A stretch of DNA of 64,000 nucleotides from Pseudomonas putida (GTDB lineage Bacteria > Pseudomonadota > Gammaproteobacteria > Pseudomonadales > Pseudomonadaceae). The DNA lies in assembly GCF_002741075.1 (NCBI RefSeq), contig NZ_CP016634.1, forward strand, positions 5,730,411 to 5,794,410, in the 5' to 3' direction. The notes under the pieces are model-generated. The model saw nothing but the letters and a program-made list of their open reading frames with translations. It ran no database searches and was not told where the DNA came from. The translations under genes and the position numbers were made by a program. This document shows, piece by piece, positions 47,961 through 63,341 of this stretch. Within the stretch, counting starts at the first letter, position 1. Each line of letters starts with the position of its first letter.

Positions 47961-48386
47961 TCAGCCGCCGAACTTCTTGCGGATCTGCTGGACGGTACGC
48001 AGCTGGGCTGCGGCCTCGGCCAGACGTGCGGATGCAGCACTGTAGTCGAAATCCGCGCCTTTCTCATGCAGGGCCTTCTCAGCAGCCTTGACGGCATCCT
48101 GAGCGGAGGCTTCGTCCAGGTCGGCGGCACGTTGCACGGTATCGGCGAGTACCTTGACCATGTTCGGCTGCACTTCCAGGAAACCACCGGAGATGTAGAA
48201 CACCTCGCGATCGCCACCCTGCTTGGTCAGCGTGATCGGACCTGGTTTCAGATTGGTGATCAGCGGCGCGTGGCCTGGAGCGATACCCAGATCGCCCAGG
48301 TTGCCGTGCGCAACCACCATCTCAACCAGACCGGAGAAGATTTCTCCTTCCGCGCTGACGATATCGCAATGGACTGTCATAGCCAT
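47961..48386 (-). CDS. atpC: ATP synthase F1 epsilon subunit
   Basis: A 141-residue central-stalk subunit that links gamma to the c-ring and inhibits ATP hydrolysis. The N-terminal beta sandwich ([35 protein letters not shown]) and the C-terminal helical hairpin ([20 protein letters not shown]) are clear. Last gene of the operon, 44 bases after atpD. Confidence 0.97.
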   Translation of the reverse strand: MAMTVHCDIVSAEGEIFSGLVEMVVAHGNLGDLGIAPGHAPLITNLKPGPITLTKQGGDREVFYISGGFLEVQPNMVKVLADTVQRAADLDEASAQDAVKAAEKALHEKGADFDYSAASARLAEAAAQLRTVQQIRKKFGG

Positions 48387-48430
48387 CTGCTTGCCTCAAC
48401 CTGATTAGCGCCCCTTTCGGGGCGCCGGGA

Positions 48431-49834
<1,404 letters not shown>

Positions 49835-50695
49835 TTAAACCGCGGCAGCGCCGCCGACGATTTCCGAGATCTCCTGGGTGATCGCAGCCTGACGCGCCTT
49901 GTTGTAGATCAGCTGGAGTTCGCTGATCAAATCACCGGCGTTGTCTGTGGCATTTTTCATGGCGATCATCCGGGCCGCTTGTTCAGCAGCGTTGTTCTCG
50001 ACCACCGCCTGGTACACCTGCGACTCCACGTAACGCACCATCAAGCCGTCCAGCAGCTCTTTTGCGTCGGGTTCGTACAGGTAATCCCAGTGATGCTTGA
50101 GATCTTGATCCGGGGTTGCCACCAACGGTACCAATTGCTCGACCGTCGGTTTTTGGGTCATGGTGTTGATGAACTTGTTCGAAACCACCGAGAGGCGATC
50201 GATACGGCCGTCCAGGTAGGCGTCCAGCATCACTTTGACGGAGCCGATCAGATCGTTGATCGATGGCTCTTCGCCCAGGTGGCTGATCGCGGCTACGACG
50301 TTGCCGCCAAAGATGCGGAAGAAAGTCGCACCCTTGCTGCCGATCACGCACAGGTCGATTTCAACGCCCTGTTCGCGGTTTTCGTTCATGTCCTTGACCA
50401 GGGCCTTGAACAGGTTGGTGTTCAAGCCACCGCACAGACCACGGTCACTGCTCACCACGATATAACCGGCGCGCTTTACAGGGCGCTCGATCATGAACGG
50501 GTGGCGGTATTCCGGGTTGGCGTTGGCCAGATGACCGATCACCTGGCGGATACGCTCCGCGTAAGGACGGCTAGCAGCCATGCGCAGTTGTGCCTTGCGC
50601 ATCTTGCTGACCGCCACTTTCTCCATGGCGCTGGTAATTTTTTGCGTGCTTTTGATGCTCGCAATCTTACTGCGAATCTCTTTTGCGCCTGCCAT
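49835..50695 (-). CDS. atpG: ATP synthase F1 gamma subunit
   Basis: A 286-residue rotor shaft protein. Start [20 protein letters not shown] and end [20 protein letters not shown] are the long coiled-coil arms; [13 protein letters not shown] is the conserved core. Length is normal. It follows atpA by 48 bases. Confidence 0.98.
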   Translation of the reverse strand: MAGAKEIRSKIASIKSTQKITSAMEKVAVSKMRKAQLRMAASRPYAERIRQVIGHLANANPEYRHPFMIERPVKRAGYIVVSSDRGLCGGLNTNLFKALVKDMNENREQGVEIDLCVIGSKGATFFRIFGGNVVAAISHLGEEPSINDLIGSVKVMLDAYLDGRIDRLSVVSNKFINTMTQKPTVEQLVPLVATPDQDLKHHWDYLYEPDAKELLDGLMVRYVESQVYQAVVENNAAEQAARMIAMKNATDNAGDLISELQLIYNKARQAAITQEISEIVGGAAAV

Positions 50696-50743
50696 GTATC
50701 ACCTATCAGGTTAGCAAGCGGGGGCCGGAGCCCCCGCTGCGGC

Positions 50744-52288
50744 TTACCAGGTCTGGGTGGCCTTGAACTTCTCGATACCGGCTTTCATGCCAGCGTCGAT
50801 TTCGTCGTTGAAGTCACCCTTCACGTTGATCTTGGCCATCAGTTCGGCGTGATCACGGTTGAAGTAGGCGATCAGTGCTTGCTCGAAGCTACCGACCTTG
50901 GAGACTTCTACGTCGGTCAGGAAGCCACGCTCAGCGGCGTACAGCGACAGCGCCATGTCCGCGATGGACATTGGAGCGTACTGCTTCTGCTTCATCAGCT
51001 CGGTAACGCGCTGACCATGCTCCAGCTGCTTGCGGGTAGCCTCGTCCAGGTCAGAAGCGAACTGGGCGAATGCCGCCAGTTCACGGTACTGAGCCAGAGC
51101 GGTACGGATACCACCGGACAGCTTCTTGATGATCTTGGTCTGGGCGGCACCACCAACACGGGATACCGAAACACCGGCGTTAACTGCAGGGCGGATGCCC
51201 GAGTTGAACATGGCCGATTCCAGGAAGATCTGACCGTCGGTGATCGAGATCACGTTGGTCGGAACGAACGCGGAAACGTCGCCAGCCTGGGTTTCGATGA
51301 TCGGCAGAGCGGTCAGGGAACCGGTCTTGCCAGTCACGGCACCGTTGGTGAACTTCTCGACGTACTCTTCGGAAACGCGAGAAGCACGCTCCAGCAGACG
51401 GGAGTGGAGATAGAACACGTCGCCTGGGTACGCTTCACGTCCTGGTGGACGGCGCAGCAGCAGGGAGATCTGACGGTAGGCAACGGCCTGCTTGGACAGG
51501 TCATCGTAAACGATCAGAGCGTCTTCACCGCGGTCACGGAAGTATTCGCCCATGGTGCAGCCGGCGTACGGGGCCAGGAACTGCAGTGCGGCGGATTCCG
51601 AGGCGCTGGCGGCAACAACGATGGTGTTGGCCAGGGCGCCGGCTTCTTCCAGCTTGCGAACGACGTTGGCGATGGTCGACTGCTTCTGGCCAACGGCCAC
51701 ATAGACGCAGAAGATGCCGCTGTCTTTCTGGTTGATGATCGCGTCGACCGCCATGGCGGTCTTACCGATCTGACGGTCACCGATGATCAGCTCGCGCTGG
51801 CCACGGCCAACCGGGATCATGGCGTCGACCGACTTGTAGCCAGTCTGTACAGGCTGGTCTACCGACTTACGCCAGATAACGCCCGGAGCGACCTTTTCAA
51901 CCGCGTCGGTTTCGGTGGTGGTCAGAGGACCTTTACCATCGATCGGGTTGCCCAGCGCGTCAACGACGCGGCCCAGCAGGCCCTTACCGACCGGCACTTC
52001 GAGGATGCGACCGGTGCACTTGGCGCTCATGCCCTCAGCGAGGGAGGTGTACGCACCCAGTACCACTGCACCTACGGAGTCTTGCTCCAGGTTCAGTGCC
52101 ATACCGTATACGCCGCCCGGGAACTCGATCATTTCGCCGTACATCGCGTCGGCCAGACCGTGGATCCGCACGATACCGTCGGAAACGCTTACGACGGTAC
52201 CTTCGTTACGGGCTTGGGAGCCGACATCGAGCTTCTCGATGCGACCCTTGATGATTTCACTAATTTCGGAAGGATTGAGTTGCTGCAT
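50744..52288 (-). CDS. atpA: ATP synthase F1 alpha subunit
   Basis: A 514-residue F1 subunit with a non-catalytic nucleotide site. Walker A GDRQIGKT is at residues 170-177; the start [20 protein letters not shown] and the arginine finger region in [19 protein letters not shown] are normal. Part of the atpIBEFHAGDC operon. Confidence 0.99.
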   Translation of the reverse strand: MQQLNPSEISEIIKGRIEKLDVGSQARNEGTVVSVSDGIVRIHGLADAMYGEMIEFPGGVYGMALNLEQDSVGAVVLGAYTSLAEGMSAKCTGRILEVPVGKGLLGRVVDALGNPIDGKGPLTTTETDAVEKVAPGVIWRKSVDQPVQTGYKSVDAMIPVGRGQRELIIGDRQIGKTAMAVDAIINQKDSGIFCVYVAVGQKQSTIANVVRKLEEAGALANTIVVAASASESAALQFLAPYAGCTMGEYFRDRGEDALIVYDDLSKQAVAYRQISLLLRRPPGREAYPGDVFYLHSRLLERASRVSEEYVEKFTNGAVTGKTGSLTALPIIETQAGDVSAFVPTNVISITDGQIFLESAMFNSGIRPAVNAGVSVSRVGGAAQTKIIKKLSGGIRTALAQYRELAAFAQFASDLDEATRKQLEHGQRVTELMKQKQYAPMSIADMALSLYAAERGFLTDVEVSKVGSFEQALIAYFNRDHAELMAKINVKGDFNDEIDAGMKAGIEKFKATQTW

Positions 52289-52309
52289 TGCTCTGCTGCC
52301 CCTTCAAAC

Positions 52310-52846
52310 TCAAGATTTCAATGCTTCGGCCAGTTTCGCGATCTTGCCGCGAACCGAGCCATCGATTACCAGGTCGCCGGCGCGGATGACGACGCCGCCG
52401 ATCAGGCTGGCATCCTCCGACGCGTGCAGGCGCACTTCCCGGCTGAGCCGTGCACTGAGAACCTTGGCGAGTTTGTCTTGCTGTTCTTGGTTCAACGCAA
52501 AAGCACTGGTGACTTCCACGTCCACGGATTTCTCTTGTTCGGCCTTGTACAGGTCGAACAGAGTGGCAATCTCCGGCAGGAGCAGGAGACGGTCGTTTTC
52601 CGCGGCAACATGAATGAAATTCTGTGCCTGTGCATCGAACTTGTCACCGCACACTTCAATGAATGCGGCGGCCTTTTCTGCGCTTGTCAGTCGCGGGGCC
52701 TTGAGCAGGCGCTGCATGGTGTCGTCTTCCGACACCGCAGCAGCCAGGCCGAGCATGGCTGACCAATTGGCCAGTTGCTGATGGGCCTGGGCGTGCTCAA
52801 AGGCAGCCTTAGCGTAAGGTCGGGCCAACGTGGTCAGTTCTGCCAT
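52310..52846 (-). CDS. atpH: ATP synthase F1 delta subunit
   Basis: A 178-residue peripheral-stalk subunit joining the b dimer to the top of F1. It starts [20 protein letters not shown], with the family's LARPYAKA motif, and ends [18 protein letters not shown]. It is 12 bases after atpF and 21 before atpA. Confidence 0.97.
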   Translation of the reverse strand: MAELTTLARPYAKAAFEHAQAHQQLANWSAMLGLAAAVSEDDTMQRLLKAPRLTSAEKAAAFIEVCGDKFDAQAQNFIHVAAENDRLLLLPEIATLFDLYKAEQEKSVDVEVTSAFALNQEQQDKLAKVLSARLSREVRLHASEDASLIGGVVIRAGDLVIDGSVRGKIAKLAEALKS

Positions 52847-52858
52847 GATCGCCCTCGC

Positions 52859-53329
52859 TTAAATTTCAGCGGCCAGTTTGTTAACCAGCTCCGCATGCGC
52901 GTTTTGATCGATTGTGGCGCCAAGGATCTTTTCAGCACCGCCAACGGCCAGGGCACCCACTTGGGCACGCAGGGCGTCTTTGACGCTGTTGAGTTCCTGT
53001 TCGATCTCGGCTTGAGCCTGAGCCTTCACACGGTCAGCTTCGACGCGAGCCTGTTCACGGGCTTCCTCGACAAGCTGAGCAGCGCGTTTCTTGCTTTGCT
53101 CAATGATTTCGGCTGCCTGTGCCTTTGCTTCACGCAGTTGCTGACCCGCTTTCTCTTGGGCCAGCTCCAGGTCGCGAGCTGCGCGGTTGGCAGCGTCCAA
53201 GCCATCGGCAATCTTCTTCTGGCGCTCTTGCAGAGCAGTGATGACCGGAGGCCACACGTACTTCATGCAGAAGAGCACAAAAATCAGGAAAGCAACGGAT
53301 TGGCCAATCAGGGTTGCATTAATGTTCAC
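52859..53329 (-). CDS. atpF: ATP synthase Fo b subunit
   Basis: A 156-residue stator subunit: one N-terminal span ([20 protein letters not shown], residues 9-28) and a long charged coiled coil. It dimerises to hold F1 against the rotor. Length as in E. coli (156). Confidence 0.98.
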   Translation of the reverse strand: MNINATLIGQSVAFLIFVLFCMKYVWPPVITALQERQKKIADGLDAANRAARDLELAQEKAGQQLREAKAQAAEIIEQSKKRAAQLVEEAREQARVEADRVKAQAQAEIEQELNSVKDALRAQVGALAVGGAEKILGATIDQNAHAELVNKLAAEI

Positions 53330-53386
53330 GCCAACACCTCGCTCGGTCTTTGTCCATCACACCAATCAACTCGTAGAAACGAGTGA

Positions 53387-53659
<273 letters not shown>

Positions 53660-53739
53660 TTACGTCGTATTGGTTAGGTTTTTAGTTTGAAGCGGTAAAA
53701 CAAATCGTTTGGTACAGCGGTGCCCTTGCGGACGTTTTC

Positions 53740-53769
53740 AGCCTTCCCCCCAAACAGGCAGGGAAGGCT
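53740..53769 (-). other. Intercistronic hairpin between atpB and atpE
   Basis: AGCCTTCCC, a 12-base loop and GGGAAGGCT form a 9-bp stem in the 145-base gap between atpB and atpE. There is no T run. It could protect the atpE mRNA from decay or block read-back exonucleases, helping the high copy number of subunit c; this is inference. Confidence 0.6.
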
Positions 53770-53789
53770 ATCAGACACGCCAGGCGGTC

Positions 53790-55083
<1,294 letters not shown>

Positions 55084-55161
55084 CACAACTGCTCCTCGAA
55101 AGTCGACCTTCAAGTCAGCAATGACTTGGCATAATTTGTGCCGACAAAATGCGCGCAGAGT

Positions 55162-55182
55162 ATAGGGGTGGTTTAACCCCTA
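55162..55182. repeat. Inverted repeat between atpI and parB
   Basis: ATAGGGG-TGGTTTAA-CCCCTAT lies in the gap that must hold the end of the parAB transcript and the atp promoter. It is a weak candidate for a parB terminator. Confidence 0.4.
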
Positions 55183-55232
55183 TTCAACTCTTCGGTAGTG
55201 ATTTCCGACTGCGCGCTACAACAGGAAGTGTT

Positions 55233-56105
55233 TCAACGAATGTGAGCGAGTACACCTTGCAACTCATCAAGAGAGTTGTAACGAATTACAAGTTGGCCTT
55301 TGCCCTTGTTGCCATGGCGTATCTGAACCGCTGAGCCCAGGCGCTCTGCCAGACGCTGTTCAAGGCGTGCGATATCTGGATCAGGTTTGCTCGGCTCGAC
55401 CGGATCAGATTTGCCATTGAGCCATTGACGCACCAATGCCTCCGTCTGGCGCACAGTCAGCCCACGTGCGACAACATGCCGCGCCCCTTCTTCCTGGCGA
55501 TCTTCTTCCAACCCGAGCAACGCACGGGCATGACCCATCTCCAGATCACCATGGGCCAGCATGGTCTTGATCGCTTCAGGCAGCGAGATCAGGCGCAGCA
55601 GGTTGGCCACGGTGACCCGCGACTTGCCCACGGCATCGGCGACCTGTTGCTGGGTCAGCTCGAACTCCTGCTGCAGGCGCTGTAGCGCCAGGGCCTCTTC
55701 CAGCGGGTTGAGGTCCTCGCGCTGGATGTTCTCGATCAGCGCCATGGCAATGGCGGCTTCGTCCGGTACTTCGCGGACCATCGCAGGAATGGTGTCGAGA
55801 CCAGCCTGCTGGGTGGCGCGCCAGCGGCGCTCACCCGCGATGATTTCGTAGCGGTTTTCGCCGATCGGGCGGACCACGATCGGTTGCATCACGCCCTGGT
55901 TGCGAATCGAGTGCGCCAGTTCTTCGAGCGCTTCGGGGTCCATGTCACGGCGTGGCTGATACTTGCCACGCTGGATCAGTTCGACCGGCAGGTGTTGCAG
56001 TTCTTTCTGGTCCACCTTCACAGCCTGCTCTTCGAGCGCGCCGACGGAAGGACCACTGAGCAGTGCATCCAACCCACGTCCGAGACCCCGTTTCTTAACG
56101 GCCAT
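55233..56105 (-). CDS. parB: Chromosome partition protein ParB
   Basis: A 290-residue CTPase/DNA clamp that loads at parS sites near the origin. The N-terminal KKRGLGRGLDALL, the CTP-binding region with GERRWRATQQAGL (about residues 90-102), the helix-turn-helix LTQQQVADAVGKSRVTVANL and a C-terminal dimer domain are all present. Nine bases after parA. A matching parS candidate is in folE2. Confidence 0.97.
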   Translation of the reverse strand: MAVKKRGLGRGLDALLSGPSVGALEEQAVKVDQKELQHLPVELIQRGKYQPRRDMDPEALEELAHSIRNQGVMQPIVVRPIGENRYEIIAGERRWRATQQAGLDTIPAMVREVPDEAAIAMALIENIQREDLNPLEEALALQRLQQEFELTQQQVADAVGKSRVTVANLLRLISLPEAIKTMLAHGDLEMGHARALLGLEEDRQEEGARHVVARGLTVRQTEALVRQWLNGKSDPVEPSKPDPDIARLEQRLAERLGSAVQIRHGNKGKGQLVIRYNSLDELQGVLAHIR

Positions 56106-56114
56106 GCGGATTCC

Positions 56115-56906
56115 TTAAGTTGTCTGTGCAGTGCGTGATTGACGGCGTTGACGGCGTACCAGTTCCCCGGCTAGTGCCAGGTAGGCCAGTGCGCCACGCG
56201 ATTGCTTGTCGTAGGCCAGGGCCGGCATGCCGAAACTCGGTGCCTCGGCCAGGCGGATGTTGCGCGGGATGACCGTATCGTACAACTGGTCGCCGAAGTG
56301 CTCCTTGAGCTGGGCCGACACATCGTTGTTCAGGCTCAGGCGCGGGTCGTACATGGTCCGCAGCAGGCCTTCGATCTTCAGCTCCGGGTTCAGCCGCGCG
56401 GCGATGCGCTTGATGTTATCCACAAGGTCGCTGAGACCTTCGAGCGCGTAGTACTCGCACTGCATCGGGATGATCACGCCATCGGAGGCGACCAGAGCAT
56501 TGAGGGTCAGCATCGACAGCGAGGGTGGGCAGTCGATGAGGATGAAATCGTAGTTCTCGCGGATCGGCGCCAACGCGTTGCGCAGGCGGCTCTCCTTCAT
56601 CTGCATCTCCAGCAGCACCACTTCCGCGGCAGTGAGGTCGCGGTTGGCCGGTAGCAGCTGGAAGCCGCCGTGCTCGGAGTAGTGCATGGCCTGGGCCAGG
56701 TCGCATTCCCCGATCAGCAGGTCATAGACCGAATGCTCCAGGACGTGTTTGTCCACACCACTGCCCATGGTGGCGTTGCCCTGTGGATCGAGGTCGATCA
56801 GCAGCACGCGACGCTTGGTTGCGGCCAGCGATGCGGCGAGATTGATACAGGTGGTGGTCTTGCCCACACCACCTTTCTGGTTCGCGATTGCGAATACCTT
56901 AGCCAT
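56115..56906 (-). CDS. parA: Chromosome partition ATPase ParA (Soj)
   Basis: A 263-residue deviant Walker ATPase. KGGVGKTT (residues 11-18) holds the signature lysine, and DPQGNATMGSG and LIDCPPSLSMLTLNAL follow. It drives separation of the ParB-bound origins. It is 18 bases after rsmG. Confidence 0.97.
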   Translation of the reverse strand: MAKVFAIANQKGGVGKTTTCINLAASLAATKRRVLLIDLDPQGNATMGSGVDKHVLEHSVYDLLIGECDLAQAMHYSEHGGFQLLPANRDLTAAEVVLLEMQMKESRLRNALAPIRENYDFILIDCPPSLSMLTLNALVASDGVIIPMQCEYYALEGLSDLVDNIKRIAARLNPELKIEGLLRTMYDPRLSLNNDVSAQLKEHFGDQLYDTVIPRNIRLAEAPSFGMPALAYDKQSRGALAYLALAGELVRRQRRQSRTAQTT

Positions 56907-56924
56907 TGTTGCGTGTGTTCCCAG

Positions 56925-57571
56925 TCATGCCTTGCGGCGCAGTATCAGCAGATGGCGCTGGCCCTGGCAACCCGGAACGGTCAGGGCCTGCTCGCTTTCC
57001 ACTGTGAAGTCTGCGGGCAATGCTACCAGTTCATCGGCCGGATGCAGCCCCTTCATTGCGAGCCATTGCGTCCGGGCGTCGCCCAAGTGGCGCGTCCAAT
57101 TGGTGAAGTTCTCCATGCTGCTGAACGCACGGGAGATGATGCCGGAGAATGGCTGGGCCGGCTGGAACGCTTCGACCCGGCTGTGGATAACCTGCAGGTT
57201 GTCCAGTTTGAGCTCCATCTTCACCTGGGTGAGGAAGCGAGTTTTCTTACCGTTGCTGTCGAGCAACGTCACTTGTTTGTGCGGATGCAGAATAGCCAAC
57301 GGGATACCCGGCATGCCGCCGCCGCTGCCAACATCCAGCCAGCTCTGGGTGTCATTGTGGATAAACGACATGACACTGAGGCTGTCGAGCAGGTGACGCG
57401 ACACCATTTCGTCCGGGTCGCGCACTGCGGTCAGGTTGTACGCCTTGTTCCACTTGATCAACAGGGCCAGGTAGCCCAGCAGTTTTTCATGCTGCTGCGG
57501 GCTCAGCTCGACACCGAGCTGGCGCGCGCCTGTGGACAACTCTTCTGCGTGTTGCGGGGTGACCAGGGAAC

Positions 57572-57575
<4 letters not shown>
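56925..57575 (-). CDS. rsmG: 16S rRNA G527 7-methyltransferase
   Basis: A 216-residue SAM-dependent methyltransferase that methylates N7 of G527 in 16S rRNA; loss gives low-level streptomycin resistance. The SAM loop is [15 protein letters not shown] (about residues 80-94). The start is TTG 57575, overlapping the TGA of mnmG (TTGA), with GGAG eight bases upstream, so translation is coupled. Confidence 0.95.
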
Positions 57576-59467
<1,892 letters not shown>

Positions 59468-59903
59468 GCACCTCGTGCCTGTTTTGCGAATAGAGAAGGT
59501 AAGCCGACAAGTATAGGGACTTCACCCCCGTCAAAGAAACCGTCTGAGCAAAATTTGACCAGGCTGTGGATGAATGGCAGGTAAAAGAAAACAAAGAGGA
59601 AAAATTTAAAAAAGCTTTGTTTTTATGTTTATTCTTAGGACACCATGACTCTGTGGATAAACCAACGCAGCCCAGTATTCATAATGCTTTGGTGAATTCA
59701 AAACCCTGTGCTTGAAGGGGCATGAGGGTTCTGGATAACGGCGTTTAACCTGTGGATTAAAGTGATGCTTACCCACAGGGCGGTTTGTCCTCAACAAAAA
59801 AGGCGGGTTATCAACGGTGCTGAGCCCGACTTTTCCACAGAGCTCATTCGCTCAGATTTCCGTCTGTTGATGATTTTTTCTTGAGCCGCTGTTTCCACAG
59901 GCC
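59468..59903. other. DnaA-box cluster and AT-rich stretch upstream of mnmG
   Basis: Nine-mers matching the DnaA box (TTATCCACA) with 0 or 1 mismatch: TGTGGATGA 59565, TGTGGATAA 59652 (perfect), TCTGGATAA 59730, TGTGGATTA 59751, TTACCCACA 59769 and TTTTCCACA 59831. A stretch of nearly pure A/T lies at 59590-59635. This is the second DnaA-box region reported next to gidA in P. putida, besides the main origin between rpmH and dnaA. It may affect replication or mnmG expression. Confidence 0.75.
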
Positions 59904-59932
59904 AAAAAAAACCGCTCCCTGGGGAGCGGCTC
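59904..59932 (-). terminator. Terminator of mnmE
   Basis: On the minus strand GCCGCTCCCCAGGGAGCGG followed by eight T, starting about 24 bases past the mnmE stop. Confidence 0.93.
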
Positions 59933-59955
59933 TGTGTGAAAACACCGATGCAGCG

Positions 59956-61326
59956 TTATTTACCGATACAGAAGCTTGAGAAGATGCGTCCCAGCAGGTC
60001 GTCGGAACTGAATGCCCCGGTGATCTCCCCTAGCGCCTGCTGCGCTTGACGCAGGTCTTCGGCCAGCAGTTCACCCGCGCCAGCCATGGTCAGTTGCGCC
60101 CGACCGTGCTCCAGGTGCGTCTCGGCTTGGCGCAAGGCCTCCAGATGACGCCGGCGAGCGCTGAAGCTGCTTTCGGCAGTCTGCTCATAGCCCATGCAGG
60201 CCTTGAGATGGTCACGCAACAAGTCCAGCCCACTGTCTTCGCCCTGCGCACTGAGGGTGATGGTCACGTGGCCATCTTCGCACTGCTCCATGGCGACCGA
60301 TTCACCACTGAGGTCGGCCTTGTTGCGAATCAGTGTGACCTTGGCCGGGTCTGGCCGCTGGTCTAAGAACTCTGGCCATAGGGCGAACGGATCGCTCGCT
60401 TCCGGCGCGGTAGAGTCCACCACCAGCAGCACCCGATCAGCTTCATTGATGGCCTTCAGTGCACGTTCCACACCGATCTTTTCCACATGATCGTCGGTGT
60501 CGCGCAGACCAGCGGTGTCCACAACGTGCAGTGGCATGCCATCGATGTGGATATGTTCACGCAGGATATCCCGCGTGGTGCCGGCGATATCCGTGACAAT
60601 GGCCGCTTCTCGGCCGGCCAGGCGGTTGAGCAGGCTGGATTTACCAGCGTTCGGACGTCCGGCGATGACGACCGTCATGCCATCGCGCAGCAAAGCACCC
60701 TGCCCGGCTTCGCGCTGCACTGTGGACAACTCGCTGCGTACGATATCGAGCATCGCTAGCACATGCCCGTCGGCCAGAAAATCGATCTCCTCTTCAGGAA
60801 AGTCGATGGCCGCCTCGACGTAGATGCGCAGGGCAATCAACGCTTCGGTGAGGGCATGTACACGCTTGGAGAAAGCTCCCTGCAGCGAGCGCAGGGCATT
60901 GCGCGCGGCCTGGGTGGAGCTTGCCTCGATCAAGTCGGCGATCGCCTCGGCCTGGGCAAGGTCCAGCTTATCGTTGAGAAAGGCCCGTTCGCTGAACTCA
61001 CCTGGGCGTGCCAGGCGACAGCCCAACTGCAAACAGCGCTGCAGGAGCATGTCCATGACCACAGGCCCACCATGGCCCTGCAGCTCCAGGACATCCTCCC
61101 CTGTGAACGAATTTGGCCCGGGAAAGAACAAGGCGATGCCTTCGTCCAGCACCAGGCCATCGTTGTCACGGAACGGGCCATAGTGGGCGTGGCGCGGCGT
61201 CAGCGTGCGGCCGGTGATGGCCTGCCCTGCCTGGCTGGCCAGGGGACCGGACAAGCGGACGATGCCAACGCCTCCACGCCCTTGGGCGGTGGCAATGGCG
61301 GCGATGGTTTCACGCACAGTGTTCAT
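59956..61326 (-). CDS. mnmE: tRNA modification GTPase MnmE
   Basis: A 456-residue GTPase (TrmE/ThdF) that partners MnmG. The N-terminal tetrahydrofolate domain starts [20 protein letters not shown]; the G domain has GRPNAGKSS (about 222-230), DIAGTTRD and DTAGLRD; the C-terminal FCIGK holds the conserved cysteine. Confidence 0.98.
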   Translation of the reverse strand: MNTVRETIAAIATAQGRGGVGIVRLSGPLASQAGQAITGRTLTPRHAHYGPFRDNDGLVLDEGIALFFPGPNSFTGEDVLELQGHGGPVVMDMLLQRCLQLGCRLARPGEFSERAFLNDKLDLAQAEAIADLIEASSTQAARNALRSLQGAFSKRVHALTEALIALRIYVEAAIDFPEEEIDFLADGHVLAMLDIVRSELSTVQREAGQGALLRDGMTVVIAGRPNAGKSSLLNRLAGREAAIVTDIAGTTRDILREHIHIDGMPLHVVDTAGLRDTDDHVEKIGVERALKAINEADRVLLVVDSTAPEASDPFALWPEFLDQRPDPAKVTLIRNKADLSGESVAMEQCEDGHVTITLSAQGEDSGLDLLRDHLKACMGYEQTAESSFSARRRHLEALRQAETHLEHGRAQLTMAGAGELLAEDLRQAQQALGEITGAFSSDDLLGRIFSSFCIGK

Positions 61327-61360
61327 GCTCGAAAACCTCTACGGAAAATACACAAATAGC

Positions 61361-61388
61361 AAAAACGCCCCACGAGGGGGCGTTTTTA
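61361..61388 (-). terminator. Terminator of the rpmH-yidC group
   Basis: AAAAACGCCCC-ACGA-GGGGCGTTTTT is a long perfect stem with T runs on both strands, 23 bases past the yidC stop. Confidence 0.95.
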
Positions 61389-61410
61389 TTCACAGACCGT
61401 CAGCCGTTCG

Positions 61411-63093
61411 TCAAGCAGCGGCTTTTTTGGTCGCAGCTTCGATGCTACGGGTGATGTACCACTGCTGTGCGATCGACAAGCAGTTGTTCACAACCCAGTA
61501 CAGCACGAGGCCGGCCGGGAACCACAGGAAGAAGAAGGTGAAGATGATCGGCATCAGCTTCATGACCTTGGCCTGCATCGGATCCGGCGGCGTCGGGTTC
61601 AGGCGCTGCTGGATGAACATGGTGGCGCCCATGATGATCGGCAGGATGAAGAACGGATCCTTGATCGACAGGTCGGTGATCCACAGCATCCACGGGGCCT
61701 GGCGCATCTCGACGCTTTCCAGCAGTACCCAGTACAGGGCCAGGAACACTGGCATCTGAACCAGGATCGGCAAGCAGCCACCCAGCGGGTTGATCTTCTC
61801 TTTCTTGTACAGCTCCATCATCGCCTGGGACATCTTCTGGCGATCGTCACCGAAGCGTTCCTTGAGCTGGGCCAGTTTCGGCGCAACGGCACGCATACGC
61901 GCCATCGAACGGTAGCTGGCAGCGGAAAGCGGGAAGAACAGACCCTTGATGAGCATGGTCAGGACAATGATCGACCAGCCCCAGTTACCCAACAGGCTGT
62001 GGATATGTTGCAGCAGCCAGAAGATAGGTTGGGCAATGAACCACAGGAAGCCGTAGTCGACGGTCAGTTCCAGGCCTGGGGACAGTTCCTTGAGCTTGGA
62101 CTGGATCTTGGGGCCGGCATACAGCATGGCGCTGGTTTCAGCCTTGGCGCCAGCAGGGACGTTCAGGGCGGGACCGGTATAACCGATGATGTAGTTGCCT
62201 TGGCTGTCCTTGCGGGTCTGGACGACATTGTTGTCCGACTTGCTCGGGATCCAGGCGGTCACGAAGTAGTGCTGCAGCCAGGCGACCCAGCCACCGGACA
62301 CATTTTCTTTCAAACTGCCTTTGTCGATGTCTTTCATCGACACTTTCTTGTACGGCTCCGAAGCTGTCCACAGGGCTGCACCCAGGTAGGTAGCGGTGCC
62401 GGTGGCTGTGCTCGACGACGGATCGGAGCTTGCGTCACGCTTGAGCTGGGCAAACAGGTTGCCATTCCAGGCTTGGCCGCTCTGGTTGTCGATCAGGTAG
62501 CTGACGGTCAGGTCGTACTCACCGCGCTTGAAGCTGAAGCGCTTGATGTAGTTGACGCCGTTCTCGCTGAACTTCAGGTCGACGACCAGTTGGTCTTGGC
62601 CATCAGCCAGTTGGTAGCTCTTGCTGTCGGAAGCGTACAGCGGGCGGCCGGTGGAACGGGCATCCGGGCCATTGCTGCCAGTCAGACCGCTCTGGGCCAG
62701 GTAGACACGCTCGCCGCCGTTGTCGAACAGCTGGAACGGAATGTCTGGATGGTCCTGGCGACGCGGGTACTTCGGCAGGGTCAACTGGACGATGTCGCCG
62801 CCCACCGGGTCGATAGCCAGGTTCAGGACATCAGTCTTGATCCGGATCAGGTCCTTGCTGACAGCGACCGGTGCCAGCTCGGCTGGGCTGGCTTCAGCAT
62901 TGGTGCTCGGCACATCGGCGCTGGCGCCGTTGTTGCCGGCCGGCACGGTGTCCGGCAACGCCGGGGCCACATTGCTGGCAGCAGTATTCTGAGTCGGCAA
63001 GGCAGCCTGACCGTAGTCCTGGTTCCATTTCAGAACCATGACGTAGGACACGATTGCCAGGGCGACGATCAGGATCGTGCGTTTAATATCCAT
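61411..63093 (-). CDS. yidC: Membrane protein insertase YidC
   Basis: A 560-residue inner-membrane insertase (60K protein). An N-terminal span (RTILIVALAIVSYVMVLKW), a large periplasmic beta domain (about 60-340), and five C-terminal spans with YKKEKINPLGGCLPILVQMP form the insertion groove. It inserts AtpE among others. ATG 63093 (MDIKRTILI) is the family start; the long upstream frame overlaps yidD. Confidence 0.97.
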   Translation of the reverse strand: MDIKRTILIVALAIVSYVMVLKWNQDYGQAALPTQNTAASNVAPALPDTVPAGNNGASADVPSTNAEASPAELAPVAVSKDLIRIKTDVLNLAIDPVGGDIVQLTLPKYPRRQDHPDIPFQLFDNGGERVYLAQSGLTGSNGPDARSTGRPLYASDSKSYQLADGQDQLVVDLKFSENGVNYIKRFSFKRGEYDLTVSYLIDNQSGQAWNGNLFAQLKRDASSDPSSSTATGTATYLGAALWTASEPYKKVSMKDIDKGSLKENVSGGWVAWLQHYFVTAWIPSKSDNNVVQTRKDSQGNYIIGYTGPALNVPAGAKAETSAMLYAGPKIQSKLKELSPGLELTVDYGFLWFIAQPIFWLLQHIHSLLGNWGWSIIVLTMLIKGLFFPLSAASYRSMARMRAVAPKLAQLKERFGDDRQKMSQAMMELYKKEKINPLGGCLPILVQMPVFLALYWVLLESVEMRQAPWMLWITDLSIKDPFFILPIIMGATMFIQQRLNPTPPDPMQAKVMKLMPIIFTFFFLWFPAGLVLYWVVNNCLSIAQQWYITRSIEAATKKAAA

Positions 63094-63095
63094 GA

Positions 63096-63341
63096 TTACT
63101 CGGCTATCGAAGAAGTTCGGGAGGAAGGAGCGGGTGGAACGGGATCGAAACCACCGTCGTTCCACGGATGACAACGCCCCAGGCGACGAACGGCCAGCCA
63201 CCCACCACGCAATAGGCCATGGTTTTCAATGGCTTCATAAGCGTAACAGGAGCAACTGGGGTAGAAACGACAGTGACTGGCCATCAGTGGACTAATGGCA
63301 TAACGGTAAAACTGGATCGGAACGAGTGCCAGTTTACGCAT
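63096..63341 (-). CDS. yidD: Membrane protein insertion efficiency factor YidD
   Basis: An 81-residue protein of the UPF0161 family with the three-cysteine core [15 protein letters not shown] and GGFDPVP. It aids YidC. It overlaps the end of rnpA by 8 bases and ends 2 bases before yidC. Confidence 0.95.
   Translation of the reverse strand: MRKLALVPIQFYRYAISPLMASHCRFYPSCSCYAYEAIENHGLLRGGWLAVRRLGRCHPWNDGGFDPVPPAPSSRTSSIAE

Noticed and set aside
49979..52762. A 927-codon open frame on the plus strand opposite atpG, atpA and atpH
   Set aside because: It is the mirror of highly conserved atp genes in GC-rich codon use; its product is low-complexity and unlike any family I know.
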